Origin: an uncultured Rhizobiaceae group bacterium
Lineage (GTDB): Bacteria; Pseudomonadota; Alphaproteobacteria; Rhizobiales; Rhizobiaceae
NCBI GenBank assembly: GCA_937944075.1
Contig: CALDZZ010000255.1
Coordinates: 1 to 15,212 of the forward strand
DNA length: 15,212 nucleotides
Reading direction: 5' to 3'
The notes below the pieces were generated by a model. That model had not been told where the DNA came from. It worked only from the letters and a program-made list of their open reading frames with translations, and did no database searches. A program made the translations under genes and the position numbers. Below, piece by piece: positions 1-6,902 of this stretch. How positions within the stretch are numbered: the stretch's first letter is position 1; every line of letters starts with the position of its first letter.

Positions 1-387
1 AATTTCTTCAACCCACTTAGCTACAGACCCAAAGAAAGCGCGGTAATCCATTTCCTGAAAGGCTTCCCGACCACGCATTTTACGCCCTATTTGTCCCACA
101 AACAAAATCATTGGAGTTGAGTCTTGTGCAGCAATATGCACCCCCGAAGAAGCATTTGTTGCACCAGGGCCACGTGTAACCATGCACACACCAGGCCTGC
201 CAGTCATTTTACCATCAGCTTCCGCCATGATCGATGCTCCACCCTCATGGCGCGCAACCACTGTCTCTATCCCCGAATCATACAAACCGTCCAGAACAGC
301 CAAATAGCTTTCCCCCGGCACACAAAATATCCGGTCAACCTTTTGAGCCTTTAAACAATTCACCAATAGGTGTCCCGCTAGTTGCAT
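1..387 (-). CDS. Thiamine-diphosphate-dependent enzyme, acetolactate synthase-like (partial, N-terminal 129 aa)
   Basis: Reading leftwards from an ATG at 387 gives 129 codons that stay open to the window edge, so the 3' end is missing. The visible part is the N-terminal pyrimidine-binding domain of the acetolactate synthase / benzoylformate decarboxylase superfamily. It has a VPGESYL segment near residue 23, the RHEGGAS motif with the conserved glutamate (about residue 48) that activates the thiamine cofactor, and the VTRGPGATNAS stretch followed by QDSTPMI. I chose 387 because GGAG lies five bases upstream. An in-frame ATG at 408 would add seven residues but has no ribosome site. The rest of the enzyme is absent, so the substrate (pyruvate, a 2-keto acid, sulfoacetaldehyde, oxalyl-CoA) cannot be told. 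A stand-alone ALS-like catabolic or accessory enzyme is more likely than the biosynthetic ilvB, but this is a guess. Confidence 0.9.
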   Translation of the reverse strand, partial: MQLAGHLLVNCLKAQKVDRIFCVPGESYLAVLDGLYDSGIETVVARHEGGASIMAEADGKMTGRPGVCMVTRGPGATNASSGVHIAAQDSTPMILFVGQIGRKMRGREAFQEMDYRAFFGSVAKWVEEI

Positions 388-544
388 TTTGTCTCCATTC
401 TTGCTCATCAGACATAAATTATTAAGTGTTTTGGCAATTTCCTGCGGTTTTCAGTCACTTTATGTTGCTTTTTAACTTCTGCCGTGTAATTTGACCTTGC
501 GGAATGTCAGGGTGCCCCAGCCTATCAAGCCCTGATTTATATTC

Positions 545-566
545 AAAAAAACTACTTGTAGTTTAG
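545..566 (-). terminator. Possible weak intrinsic terminator downstream of the CoA-transferase gene
   Basis: On the minus strand AAACTAC-AA-GTAGTTT forms a perfect 7-bp stem followed directly by a run of T. It lies about 100 bases past the CoA-transferase stop. The stem is A/T rich, so termination would be weak. The rest of the 277-base gap (388-664) between the two minus-strand genes shows nothing else I can support; it must hold the leader and promoter of the gene ending at 387. Confidence 0.4.
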
Positions 567-664
567 TATGAATTCGTTTCGCAGGTGAAGTCAGTGCCTT
601 CGGGATTTCTGGCTTCACTGCGCTGGTTGGCAAAAGCCCTGTTTCTGCCAGACACCCCCCCATC

Positions 665-1894
665 TCATCCAAACACCTTGTCATTCTTGAGTTTCTCGAT
701 TTCTGCATCATCAAAACCCAATTCTGCCAGAACCTCATGATTGTTTTCTCCAAGTGAGGGAGGATCGCGTTCAATGCTGGTCTTGCTTTGGGAAAAACTG
801 ATTGGATTATTCATTGCCAGGTAACGCCCTTCGGTAGGATGCTCGCGTTCTTCCAAAAACCCGGTCTCTCGCAACTGGGGATCATTTAGAACGCTGTCGA
901 GTGTATGCACCCGCATGCAAGGCACGTTTACCTTTGCCAAAACGTCCATCCACTCGTTCGTGGTACGTTCAAGGGCAATCACTTCTGCCTCTTTGTACAA
1001 ATCGGTGATATTAATCGTGCGCGCGGCATAGGTTGAGTAACGCTCATCCTCCATTAAGTGCTCCCGCCCTCCAAGCTTGAAAAACTGGTACCAATTATCA
1101 TCCGAGTACGGCATCAAGGCAATGTAATCATCCCTGGTCTTGTAAGGTTTGCGCATGGGATTGATTGAACGCGCATAGGCAATGGGTGGCCTTGGCGGTA
1201 CAAACGTATGACCGTAAAGGTTTTCTGCCATGGTAAAGGAAACCATGCATTCCATCATGGGAACCTCAACAAACTGTCCCTTGCCCGTGCGCTCCTTGTG
1301 CAGAAACGCTGCTACCATCGCATAGGCCGCATGAAGGCCGGTAGTCTTGTCTGCAATCAGCCCTGGAAAATAGCGCGGCTCAGTGGTGCCATCCTGCATG
1401 GGTATCATGAAGGAAGCCCCGGAAACGGCCTGCACCAGATCATCATAGGCCTGCCGCTCGGCATAATGCCCGTCTGAGCCAAAGCCAACAGCGTGACAAT
1501 AAACGATTTCAGGATTGATTGCCTGAACGCTTTCATAATCAAACCCCAAACGGCGCATGCCCCCTGCACGAATATTGTGAATGAGACCATCTGCACGCTT
1601 AATCAATTTGGAGAGGATTTGCTTGGCACCCGATGTTCTCAAATCCAGGGTCATCGATCGCTTGTTGCGATTGATGGTCAGATAAATCGGCCCCATGCCC
1701 TTGTTCACATGCGGCCCTGCATGGCGCATGATATCCCCATCCGGAGTTTCTATCTTGATGACATCAGCGCCAAGATCACCCAGAAGCTGGGTGCAGTAAG
1801 GCCCAAGTACGACCGATGTCAAATCGACAATCGTATAACCTGACAACGGACCTTGTGATGAAGGGTTTGGGTTTTGCGGTTCTTTTTCACTCAT
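665..1894 (-). CDS. CaiB/BaiF-type family III CoA-transferase
   Basis: The 409-residue protein matches the usual length (about 380-430) of class III CoA-transferases, which move CoA between acyl-CoA and a free carboxylic acid through an aspartyl-CoA thioester. Visible family marks are the N-terminal GPLSGYTIVDLTSVVLGPY segment, LGADVIKIETP, NRNKRSMTLDLR, and the region IADKTTGLHAA, where Asp182 aligns with the catalytic aspartate of formyl-CoA transferase. RTGKGQFVEVPMME follows it, as is typical. The gene begins 31 bases after the stop of the flavoprotein-like gene at 1926-2423, so the two are probably co-transcribed. The start has only a weak ribosome site. The donor and acceptor are not evident. 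Annotations such as carnitine, succinyl or formyl CoA-transferase would be over-specific; the divergent acyl-CoA ligase suggests acyl-CoA metabolism in general. Confidence 0.93.
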   Translation of the reverse strand: MSEKEPQNPNPSSQGPLSGYTIVDLTSVVLGPYCTQLLGDLGADVIKIETPDGDIMRHAGPHVNKGMGPIYLTINRNKRSMTLDLRTSGAKQILSKLIKRADGLIHNIRAGGMRRLGFDYESVQAINPEIVYCHAVGFGSDGHYAERQAYDDLVQAVSGASFMIPMQDGTTEPRYFPGLIADKTTGLHAAYAMVAAFLHKERTGKGQFVEVPMMECMVSFTMAENLYGHTFVPPRPPIAYARSINPMRKPYKTRDDYIALMPYSDDNWYQFFKLGGREHLMEDERYSTYAARTINITDLYKEAEVIALERTTNEWMDVLAKVNVPCMRVHTLDSVLNDPQLRETGFLEEREHPTEGRYLAMNNPISFSQSKTSIERDPPSLGENNHEVLAELGFDDAEIEKLKNDKVFG

Positions 1895-1925
1895 TTACAG
1901 ACTATTGGCGAAACTGCCGGTTTGT

Positions 1926-2423
1926 TCAACCTAATAAGTGTGCAAGATCTTTCTCATCCAGATGAAATGCCTTGCCAAAACCACCATTCAGCAAGCCACG
2001 TGTTAAGTTTACTGGATAAAACCCGAAATCACCAAAATCGATATAAAGTTCGGACTTTGGGTGGGTCTTCACAAATGCTTCACGATACTGGTCCCGCAAG
2101 GCATCATCATTTGACATTCGTGTGGTTTCGCCAACAAGCGTAATCCTCGCATAGGCCAATCCGTCTCCCTTGCCAGGCTCCCCCAACAGCAGAGAACATT
2201 TTCCATCTTTAAGAAGACATTTTGAATGAACGGACAAATCAGACCCTGCAAAGAAAATTCCAAGCCCTGGCGCATAACAGGCAGCTACCCGGCTCACGAG
2301 GGGAAAGTCACTTTCCATGTCGTTTACTGCCAGTGCCGCATAACAGGTTTCACTAAGCAACTTGCCGGCGATTTCAAACGCTTCCTCATTGGTTTCATGA
2401 ACCGGATTAATTTTATCAACCAT
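1926..2423 (-). CDS. HugZ-like / pyridoxamine 5'-phosphate oxidase-family FMN-binding split-barrel protein
   Basis: This 165-residue protein has the FMN-binding split-barrel pattern: an N-terminal helix, FPLVSRVAACYAPGLGIFFAGSD as paired strands, HSKCLLKDGKCSLLLGEPG, then ARITLVGETTRM. Its C-terminus (DFGFYPVNLTRGLLNGGFG) is characteristic of the HugZ / heme-utilisation branch, where the RG..xGGFG stretch closes the domain. It is shorter than full HugZ (about 250 aa) because the usual C-terminal extension is absent. Members bind FMN or heme; no reaction can be assigned from sequence. The ATG at 2423 is preceded by AAGGTG six bases upstream. It is the first gene of a two-gene minus-strand unit with the CoA-transferase and is divergent from the acyl-CoA ligase gene. 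Confidence 0.85.
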   Translation of the reverse strand: MVDKINPVHETNEEAFEIAGKLLSETCYAALAVNDMESDFPLVSRVAACYAPGLGIFFAGSDLSVHSKCLLKDGKCSLLLGEPGKGDGLAYARITLVGETTRMSNDDALRDQYREAFVKTHPKSELYIDFGDFGFYPVNLTRGLLNGGFGKAFHLDEKDLAHLLG

Positions 2424-2440
2424 TGCGCACCTTTTGCATG

Positions 2441-2469
2441 TTCACAGGCTTGAATTTCATGGCTATAAG
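2441..2469 (+). promoter_or_regulatory. Sigma70-type promoter of the acyl-CoA ligase gene
   Basis: TTCACA (2441-2446) and TATAAG (2464-2469) each match five of six consensus bases and are separated by exactly 17 bases. Transcription would begin near 2476, leaving a leader of about 23 bases with the GGAGGAG ribosome site. It lies in the 75-base gap between divergent genes, so any regulator bound here could act on both. Confidence 0.55.
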
Positions 2470-2498
2470 ATAGAGCAAAATTTGTGGAGGAGAACCCA

Positions 2499-4124
2499 AT
2501 GCTTGGACAAATGATGGAACAGCAGTTGCTGATTTCAAACATTATCGATCATGCTGCCAGATATCACGGTGACACGGAAATCGTATCGGTTAATACCGAC
2601 GGCTCACAACATCGCACCAATTACAGGCAGGTTCACACGAGAGCCAAAAAACTTGGTTCAGCATTGGAAAAGCGAGGCTTAACACGCTCTGACCGGGTAG
2701 CAACCATTGCCTGGAACAACCATCGCCATTTTGAACTTTACTATGGTGTATCAGGCGCAGGCTTTGTCTGTCACACGGTGAACCCCCGCCTCTTTCCAGA
2801 ACAGCTGGTTTATATTCTCACACATGCAGAAGACAAGATTGTCTTTTTTGACAAAACGTTTGTTCCTATCGTTGCAGGCGTCCTCGACAAGGTTCCTCAC
2901 ATAAAACACTGGGTCTTGATGGAGCCGCGTGATGAGGCCCTTGCTGCCGAGCATGAATGGATGGAGTTTTATGAAGAATTCCTGGAAGAAGGCGATGATG
3001 ACTATCAATGGCCACAAGACCTTGATGAACGAGATGCTTCTTCCCTTTGCTATACGTCAGGCACAACCGGTAATCCAAAAGGCGTTTTGTATTCTCATCG
3101 CTCCACACTGCTACACGCGATGATGTCAGCAACCCCTGACGTCATGAACTTTTCTGCTCGTGACTGTCTTTTGCCGGTCGTACCCATGTTTCACGTCAAC
3201 GCTTGGGGCTCTCCTTATGCCGCCGCCCTGGCTGGCGCCAAAATCGTCATGCCTGGCCCCGGACTGGACGGGGAAAGCCTGGCAAAACTGTTCAATCAGG
3301 AGAAAGTGACCATTGCAGCAGGCGTCCCGACAATTTGGGCAGGCCTGATACAATACCTGGAAGCCAGTGACACCAAGCTCCCTCACATGCAACGTACCAT
3401 CATTGGCGGGTCAGCCTGCCCACCGGTGATGATTGACAAATTCCGTGATGATTATGGCGTTGAAGTCCTTCATGCATGGGGCATGACTGAGATGTCTCCA
3501 CTCGGTTCTGTCAACAATCTGAAAAACAAGCAGCTTGATCTTGCGGAGGAAGAACAAAAGGAAATCAGGCTGAACCAGGGACGCCCATCCTTTGGAATGG
3601 AACTCGCAATCTTTGACGAAGACTTTAAACAGTTGCCAAATGACGGCGTTACCCAAGGCGATTTGCATTGTCGCGGGCCCTGGGTCTTGAGTGAATATTT
3701 CCTTGCAGAAAAAGGCACAACCCTAAAAAACGGATGGTTTGATACAGGCGATGTCGCCACAATTGATGAAGATGGTTTCATGACCATCAAGGATCGTTCA
3801 AAGGACATCATCAAATCGGGTGGCGAATGGATATCGACAGTTGAACTTGAAAATATCGCTGTTGGGCATCCTGAAGTAACTGCCGCCGCAGCCATTGCCG
3901 CCAAACACGAAAAATGGGATGAACGTCCTGTCATTCTCGCTGTAAAGGCAGAAAACTCAAGTTTGACGGAAGAAGATCTGATCAATTATTACGATGGCAA
4001 GATCATCAAATGGCAGACGCCGGACAAAGTCATCTTTGTCGATGAATTGCCCATTGGCGCCACAGGCAAAATATTAAAACGTGAATTACGTCTTGAATAT
4101 GAGAACGTCCTGATGGAAAAATAG
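2499..4124 (+). CDS. alkK: AlkK-type fatty acyl-CoA ligase (AMP-forming)
   Basis: This 541-residue adenylate-forming enzyme activates a fatty acid to acyl-AMP and then acyl-CoA, probably medium or long chain. Motifs in order: TSGTTGNPKG phosphate loop (residues 186-195), WGMTE (327-331), GWFDTGD (412-418), the KDRSKDIIKSGGEWIS hinge region (431-446), and PIGATGKILK with the catalytic lysine at about 524. The opening residues (MLGQMM) and long stretches such as the AWNN..H and CHTVNPRLF segments closely resemble Pseudomonas AlkK as I remember it. I chose ATG 2499 because GGAGGAG lies seven bases upstream; the in-frame GTG at 2484 would put that ribosome site inside the gene. It is followed by an SCP2 protein gene that may carry the lipid substrate or product. 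Chain-length preference cannot be read from the sequence. Confidence 0.93.
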   Translation: MLGQMMEQQLLISNIIDHAARYHGDTEIVSVNTDGSQHRTNYRQVHTRAKKLGSALEKRGLTRSDRVATIAWNNHRHFELYYGVSGAGFVCHTVNPRLFPEQLVYILTHAEDKIVFFDKTFVPIVAGVLDKVPHIKHWVLMEPRDEALAAEHEWMEFYEEFLEEGDDDYQWPQDLDERDASSLCYTSGTTGNPKGVLYSHRSTLLHAMMSATPDVMNFSARDCLLPVVPMFHVNAWGSPYAAALAGAKIVMPGPGLDGESLAKLFNQEKVTIAAGVPTIWAGLIQYLEASDTKLPHMQRTIIGGSACPPVMIDKFRDDYGVEVLHAWGMTEMSPLGSVNNLKNKQLDLAEEEQKEIRLNQGRPSFGMELAIFDEDFKQLPNDGVTQGDLHCRGPWVLSEYFLAEKGTTLKNGWFDTGDVATIDEDGFMTIKDRSKDIIKSGGEWISTVELENIAVGHPEVTAAAAIAAKHEKWDERPVILAVKAENSSLTEEDLINYYDGKIIKWQTPDKVIFVDELPIGATGKILKRELRLEYENVLMEK

Positions 4125-4153
4125 AAGAAAACGCCTTTTTACCTTAACGTAAA

Positions 4154-4196
4154 AGTTGCATTTTTGGTGCAACTGATTATATGAAAATCATAATCA
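4154..4196 (+). repeat. Two adjacent hairpins upstream of the SCP2 gene
   Basis: AGTTGCA and TGCAACT (4154-4174) form a perfect 7-bp stem with a seven-base loop. Directly after it, TGATTAT and ATAATCA (4174-4196) form another; an alternative fold nests TATGA/TCATA inside TGAT/ATCA. They lie in the 92-base gap between the ligase and SCP2 genes. Neither has a convincing T-run, so they may be a leader structure, an mRNA-end protector or part of a regulatory site. A CATAAT at 4189-4194 resembles a -10 element but lacks a well-placed -35. Confidence 0.4.
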
Positions 4197-4216
4197 TTTA
4201 TTAGAAAGATATACAC

Positions 4217-4513
4217 ATGAGTCTAGAAGCAGCAGCAGAAGCAATTACTGCAAAAGTCAGCGGCGGTAGCGGCATTGGCGCAACCGTAAAATTCAACTGT
4301 GGTGAAGATGGCGTTGTATTCATCGACGGCAATTCAACACCCCCTGCAGTATCAACTGAAGACCAGGAAGCAGATTGTACTGTCGTATGTGACAAGGAAG
4401 TTCTTGAAAGCCTGATCGCAGGTGATCTGGATCCGACAGCAGCCTTCATGCAAGGAAAAATCAAGGTCGAAGGCGACATGGGTGTTGCCATGAAGTTAAG
4501 CTCAATTCTCTAA
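4217..4513 (+). CDS. SCP2 sterol-carrier / lipid-binding domain protein
   Basis: This 98-residue protein consists of a single SCP2 domain, a small fold with a hydrophobic tunnel that binds fatty acyl chains, acyl-CoA or sterols in the cytoplasm. Family marks are the GIGATVKFNCGEDGVVFIDG strand pair, the ADCTVVCDKEVLESLIAGDLDPTAAF core and the closing GKIKVEGDMGVAMKLSSIL segment. No signal peptide or membrane segment is present. It follows the fatty acyl-CoA ligase by 92 bases in the same direction and is closed by a strong terminator, so it may be read either from the ligase promoter or from its own. A role in presenting acyl chains to the ligase or receiving them from it is an inference from position. 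A weak AGAAAG ribosome site precedes the ATG. Confidence 0.92.
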   Translation: MSLEAAAEAITAKVSGGSGIGATVKFNCGEDGVVFIDGNSTPPAVSTEDQEADCTVVCDKEVLESLIAGDLDPTAAFMQGKIKVEGDMGVAMKLSSIL

Positions 4514-4538
4514 ACCTTGATATTTCATATTGATTTTT

Positions 4539-4568
4539 AAAAGGACGGCAGACATGCTGTCCTTTTTT
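4539..4568 (+). terminator. Strong intrinsic terminator after the SCP2 gene
   Basis: AAAAGGAC-g-GCA and TGC-t-GTCCTTTT pair over 12 positions (one G-U) around a GACA loop and end in six T residues. It closes the ligase-SCP2 unit 25 bases after the SCP2 stop and lies just 5' of the ureohydrolase gene at 4588, which therefore needs its own promoter or readthrough. Confidence 0.88.
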
Positions 4569-4587
4569 GCGTTTGGGGAAGACCATT

Positions 4588-5544
4588 ATGGCAGATCATG
4601 GATATGAAGCAGGGCGTCTGAACCTGCCATTTGTAGGCTTTGCAACCTTTGGCAAGAAACCGGTTTGCGAGGATTGGGACTCTATAAAAGCAGATGCAGC
4701 AATCCTGGGTGCACCCTTTGATTTCGGCACACAATATCGCTCAGGAACCCGGTTTGGTCCACGCGCAATCCGTGAAGCCTCTACCCTTTTTTCATTTGGT
4801 CATGCTGGCGCATACGACCATGAGGACGACGCCATTTATTTGGGTGAAGATGTTACAATCGTCGACATGGGTGACGCAGATATCGTTCACACGGACACGG
4901 AAAAAAGCCACGCCAACATTGAGTTTGGTGTTCGCAAGGCACTGGCCGCTGGCGCCCTGCCCGTTGTCTTGGGCGGCGATCACTCCGTCAACATCCCTTG
5001 CATCCGTGCCTTTGATGATCAGGAACCGTTTCATCTAGTTCAAATTGATGCGCACCTGGATTTTGTGGACGAACGCCATGGCGTCAGACATGGCCACGGA
5101 AACCCAATGCGCCGTGCTGCTGAAAAGGATTATGTCAAAGGCCTTTCGCAGATTGGCATTCGAAACGTCTCCTCAACGGCAAAAGAGGGATATGAGGACG
5201 CCAGAAAGATGGGCTCGGATATTGTCTCCGTCAGACAGTTTCGCAAACTGGGCGTCGAAGGCATGCTGGCAAGGATTCCATCAAACGAGCGCTATTATGT
5301 TACAATAGATATTGATGGGTTTGATCCTTCCATTGCACCTGGCACCGGAACGCCAAGCCATGGCGGATTTTTATACTATGAAGTGCTTGAGTTGCTTCAG
5401 GGCCTGTCAAAAAGAGGAACAGTCATCGGAATCGATCTTGTCGAGGTTGCACCTGATTACGACCATACAGGATCCACTTCCTTTCTGGCAGCACAAATTC
5501 TGTTGAACTTTCTTGGTTTCATTTTCCACGAACGCAAAAAGTGA
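4588..5544 (+). CDS. speB: Ureohydrolase of the agmatinase / guanidinobutyrase group
   Basis: This 318-residue enzyme belongs to the arginase/agmatinase superfamily, which hydrolyses a guanidino group to urea with a two-metal (Mn) centre. All six metal ligands are visible: His132 in GGDHS, Asp154, His156 and Asp158 in DAHLD, and Asp241 and Asp243 in DIDGFDP, followed by APGTGTP. RSGTRFGPRAIREAS near residue 51 is also typical. GGGGAAG seven bases before the ATG at 4588 supports this start; the in-frame TTG at 4567 would start inside the terminator. Agmatine to putrescine is the default reaction. Guanidinobutyrase or guanidinopropionase are equally possible because the substrate loop (HGHGNPMRR) differs from the usual HGTPFRR, so the symbol is tentative. 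The neighbouring polyamine-type importer fits uptake and breakdown of a guanidino compound or polyamine. Confidence 0.88.
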   Translation: MADHGYEAGRLNLPFVGFATFGKKPVCEDWDSIKADAAILGAPFDFGTQYRSGTRFGPRAIREASTLFSFGHAGAYDHEDDAIYLGEDVTIVDMGDADIVHTDTEKSHANIEFGVRKALAAGALPVVLGGDHSVNIPCIRAFDDQEPFHLVQIDAHLDFVDERHGVRHGHGNPMRRAAEKDYVKGLSQIGIRNVSSTAKEGYEDARKMGSDIVSVRQFRKLGVEGMLARIPSNERYYVTIDIDGFDPSIAPGTGTPSHGGFLYYEVLELLQGLSKRGTVIGIDLVEVAPDYDHTGSTSFLAAQILLNFLGFIFHERKK

Positions 5545-5614
5545 AATTCACTGGAGCATTAACCAAAACAGTGAAAAAGACCCTTGTAAGCCACAATTTT
5601 TTCATTGACGCACG

Positions 5615-5630
5615 AAACACAAACGTGTTT
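5615..5630. promoter_or_regulatory. Inverted repeat upstream of the transporter operon (possible operator)
   Basis: AAACAC-AAAC-GTGTTT is a perfect six-base inverted repeat in the 160-base gap before the ABC ATPase gene, just downstream of a TTGACG (5605-5610) that resembles a -35 box. I found no good -10 element at 17 bases, so the promoter itself is not located. The repeat could bind a regulator of the transporter operon. Confidence 0.35.
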
Positions 5631-5704
5631 GCTTGAACTGGAGAAAAGATACGCGAAGACTGAAATGCAATTCGGCATGCGTACAGGGAGCGATATTAAA
5701 CAAA

Positions 5705-6817
5705 ATGGCTGAAACCAAATCTGCCACGGATGAGTCTTTTGTCCGCTTTGAAAATATTCAAAAAAGTTATGATGGTGAGGTTCTTGTAGTTAAAGACCTC
5801 AATCTTGATATTCAAAAAGGCGAATTCGTAACCATGCTCGGGCCTTCAGGGTCTGGTAAAACAACCTGTTTGATGATGTTGGCCGGGTTTGAACCTGCAA
5901 CGCACGGTGAAATCTTTTTGGACAACCGTCCAATCAACACCGTACCCCCGCATAAACGTGGCATCGGCATGGTATTTCAGAACTATGCCCTATTCCCGCA
6001 CATGACGGTGGCAGAAAACCTCGCATTTCCGCTGCAGGTTCGCAACATGAGCCGGTCTGAGCAGGAAGACCGGGTAAAGAAAATTCTTGATCTGGTTGAA
6101 CTGCCTCAAATGGCCGGTCGTCGTCCCGCACAGCTATCTGGTGGTCAACAACAGCGTATCGCAGTTGCACGCGCCCTGGTATTTGAACCCGACCTCGTAT
6201 TGATGGACGAGCCTCTGGGCGCGCTGGACAAGCAATTGCGCGAGCAAATGCAATATGAAATCAAGCACATTCATGAGAGCCTTGGCGTAACAGTCGTATA
6301 TGTTACGCATGATCAGTCTGAAGCACTTACGATGTCTGATCGCGTTGCTGTTTTCGAAGACGGTGTTATCCAACAACTGTCTTCTCCTGAAGAACTCTAC
6401 GAAGACCCAAAAAATTCTTTCGTTGCCCAGTTCATTGGTGAGAACAACAAACTCAATGGCACAGTGGAAAAAATCGCCAAGGGTATTTGCCAGGTTCGTA
6501 CCGATGACGGAACGCTGCTGCATGCAGAACAGGTAAATGTTGAAGGGGTTGGCAACAAGACTACTCTATCACTGCGTCCGGAGCGGATCGAGATTGACCC
6601 GCCAAAAGGCACAAAAAACGTGATTAAGGGTCGCATTGAGGAACTTATTTATCTGGGCGACCATATTCGTGTCCGAATGAATGTTGCCGGAAATGACGAG
6701 TTCATCGTCAAGGTACGCAACAGGGCAGACAAGCGTCCGCTTAAAGAGGGACAGGATACCAAAATCGGCTGGCTTGCAGAAGATTGCAAAGCCCTCGATT
6801 TCGTAGGTCAAATTTAG
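5705..6817 (+). CDS. potA: Polyamine-type ABC importer ATP-binding protein (PotA-like)
   Basis: This 370-residue ATPase powers the importer encoded downstream. It shows Walker A GPSGSGKTT (residues 46-54), the Q-loop glutamine in FQNYALFPHMT (near 92), the signature LSGGQQQR (144-151), Walker B LVLMDEP (164-170) and the switch histidine in VTHD (202). After residue 240 comes a TOBE-type regulatory domain with the SLRPERIEI motif, as in PotA/MalK-class importers. The open frame extends back to a TTG at 5633, but the ATG at 5705 gives an N-terminus of normal length. The nearest purine-rich site (AGGGAG) is 14 bases away, so the ribosome site is unusual. It is the first gene of an ATPase-binding protein-permease-permease-sirtuin operon. 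Spermidine/putrescine is the family default substrate; opine, GABA-like or thiamine-like substrates cannot be excluded. Confidence 0.93.
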   Translation: MAETKSATDESFVRFENIQKSYDGEVLVVKDLNLDIQKGEFVTMLGPSGSGKTTCLMMLAGFEPATHGEIFLDNRPINTVPPHKRGIGMVFQNYALFPHMTVAENLAFPLQVRNMSRSEQEDRVKKILDLVELPQMAGRRPAQLSGGQQQRIAVARALVFEPDLVLMDEPLGALDKQLREQMQYEIKHIHESLGVTVVYVTHDQSEALTMSDRVAVFEDGVIQQLSSPEELYEDPKNSFVAQFIGENNKLNGTVEKIAKGICQVRTDDGTLLHAEQVNVEGVGNKTTLSLRPERIEIDPPKGTKNVIKGRIEELIYLGDHIRVRMNVAGNDEFIVKVRNRADKRPLKEGQDTKIGWLAEDCKALDFVGQI

Positions 6818-6824
6818 CGAAATT

Positions 6825-6881
6825 CGTATTTTGCCACAATTGGCAGATACGTATTAAATGTTCGGGGCTATCAACCGGAAC
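6825..6881 (+). repeat. Intercistronic hairpins between ATPase and binding-protein genes
   Basis: CGTAT-tt-TGCCA-CAAT-TGGCA-g-ATACG (6825-6851) folds into a ten-pair stem with a small internal loop. GTTC-g-GG and CC-g-GAAC (6860-6881) form a second, imperfect stem ending ten bases before the GGGAGAGAG ribosome site. Such structures often protect the 3' neighbour's mRNA from decay, or reduce readthrough, and could raise the binding protein over the ATPase. The effect is inferred. Confidence 0.5.
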
Positions 6882-6902
6882 ATAAACAAAGGGAGAGAGT
6901 AA

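Noticed and set aside
472..774. A 100-codon minus-strand open frame overlapping the CoA-transferase 3' end
   Set aside because: It overlaps well-supported codons in another frame, has no ribosome site and shows no family motif; the non-overlapping part looks like ordinary intergenic sequence.
2484..2498. GTG start giving five more residues to the acyl-CoA ligase
   Set aside because: It would put the GGAGGAG ribosome site inside the gene; ATG at 2499 is correctly spaced from it and fits the AlkK N-terminus.
3470..3985. A 171-codon antisense open frame within the acyl-CoA ligase gene
   Set aside because: Low-complexity Ser/Pro-rich translation typical of the reverse frame of a real gene, with no ribosome site or recognisable domain.
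4567..4587. TTG start of the ureohydrolase
   Set aside because: It lies in the T-run of the SCP2 terminator, while ATG 4588 has a GGGGAAG site seven bases upstream.
5540..5552. AGTGAA-A-TTCACT palindrome at the ureohydrolase stop
   Set aside because: It overlaps the stop codon, has a one-base centre and no T-run, so it is neither a terminator nor a convincingly placed operator.
5633..5704. TTG-started N-terminal extension of the ABC ATPase
   Set aside because: The extra 24 residues are Cys/Arg-rich and unlike the family; the ATP-binding domain begins normally from ATG 5705.
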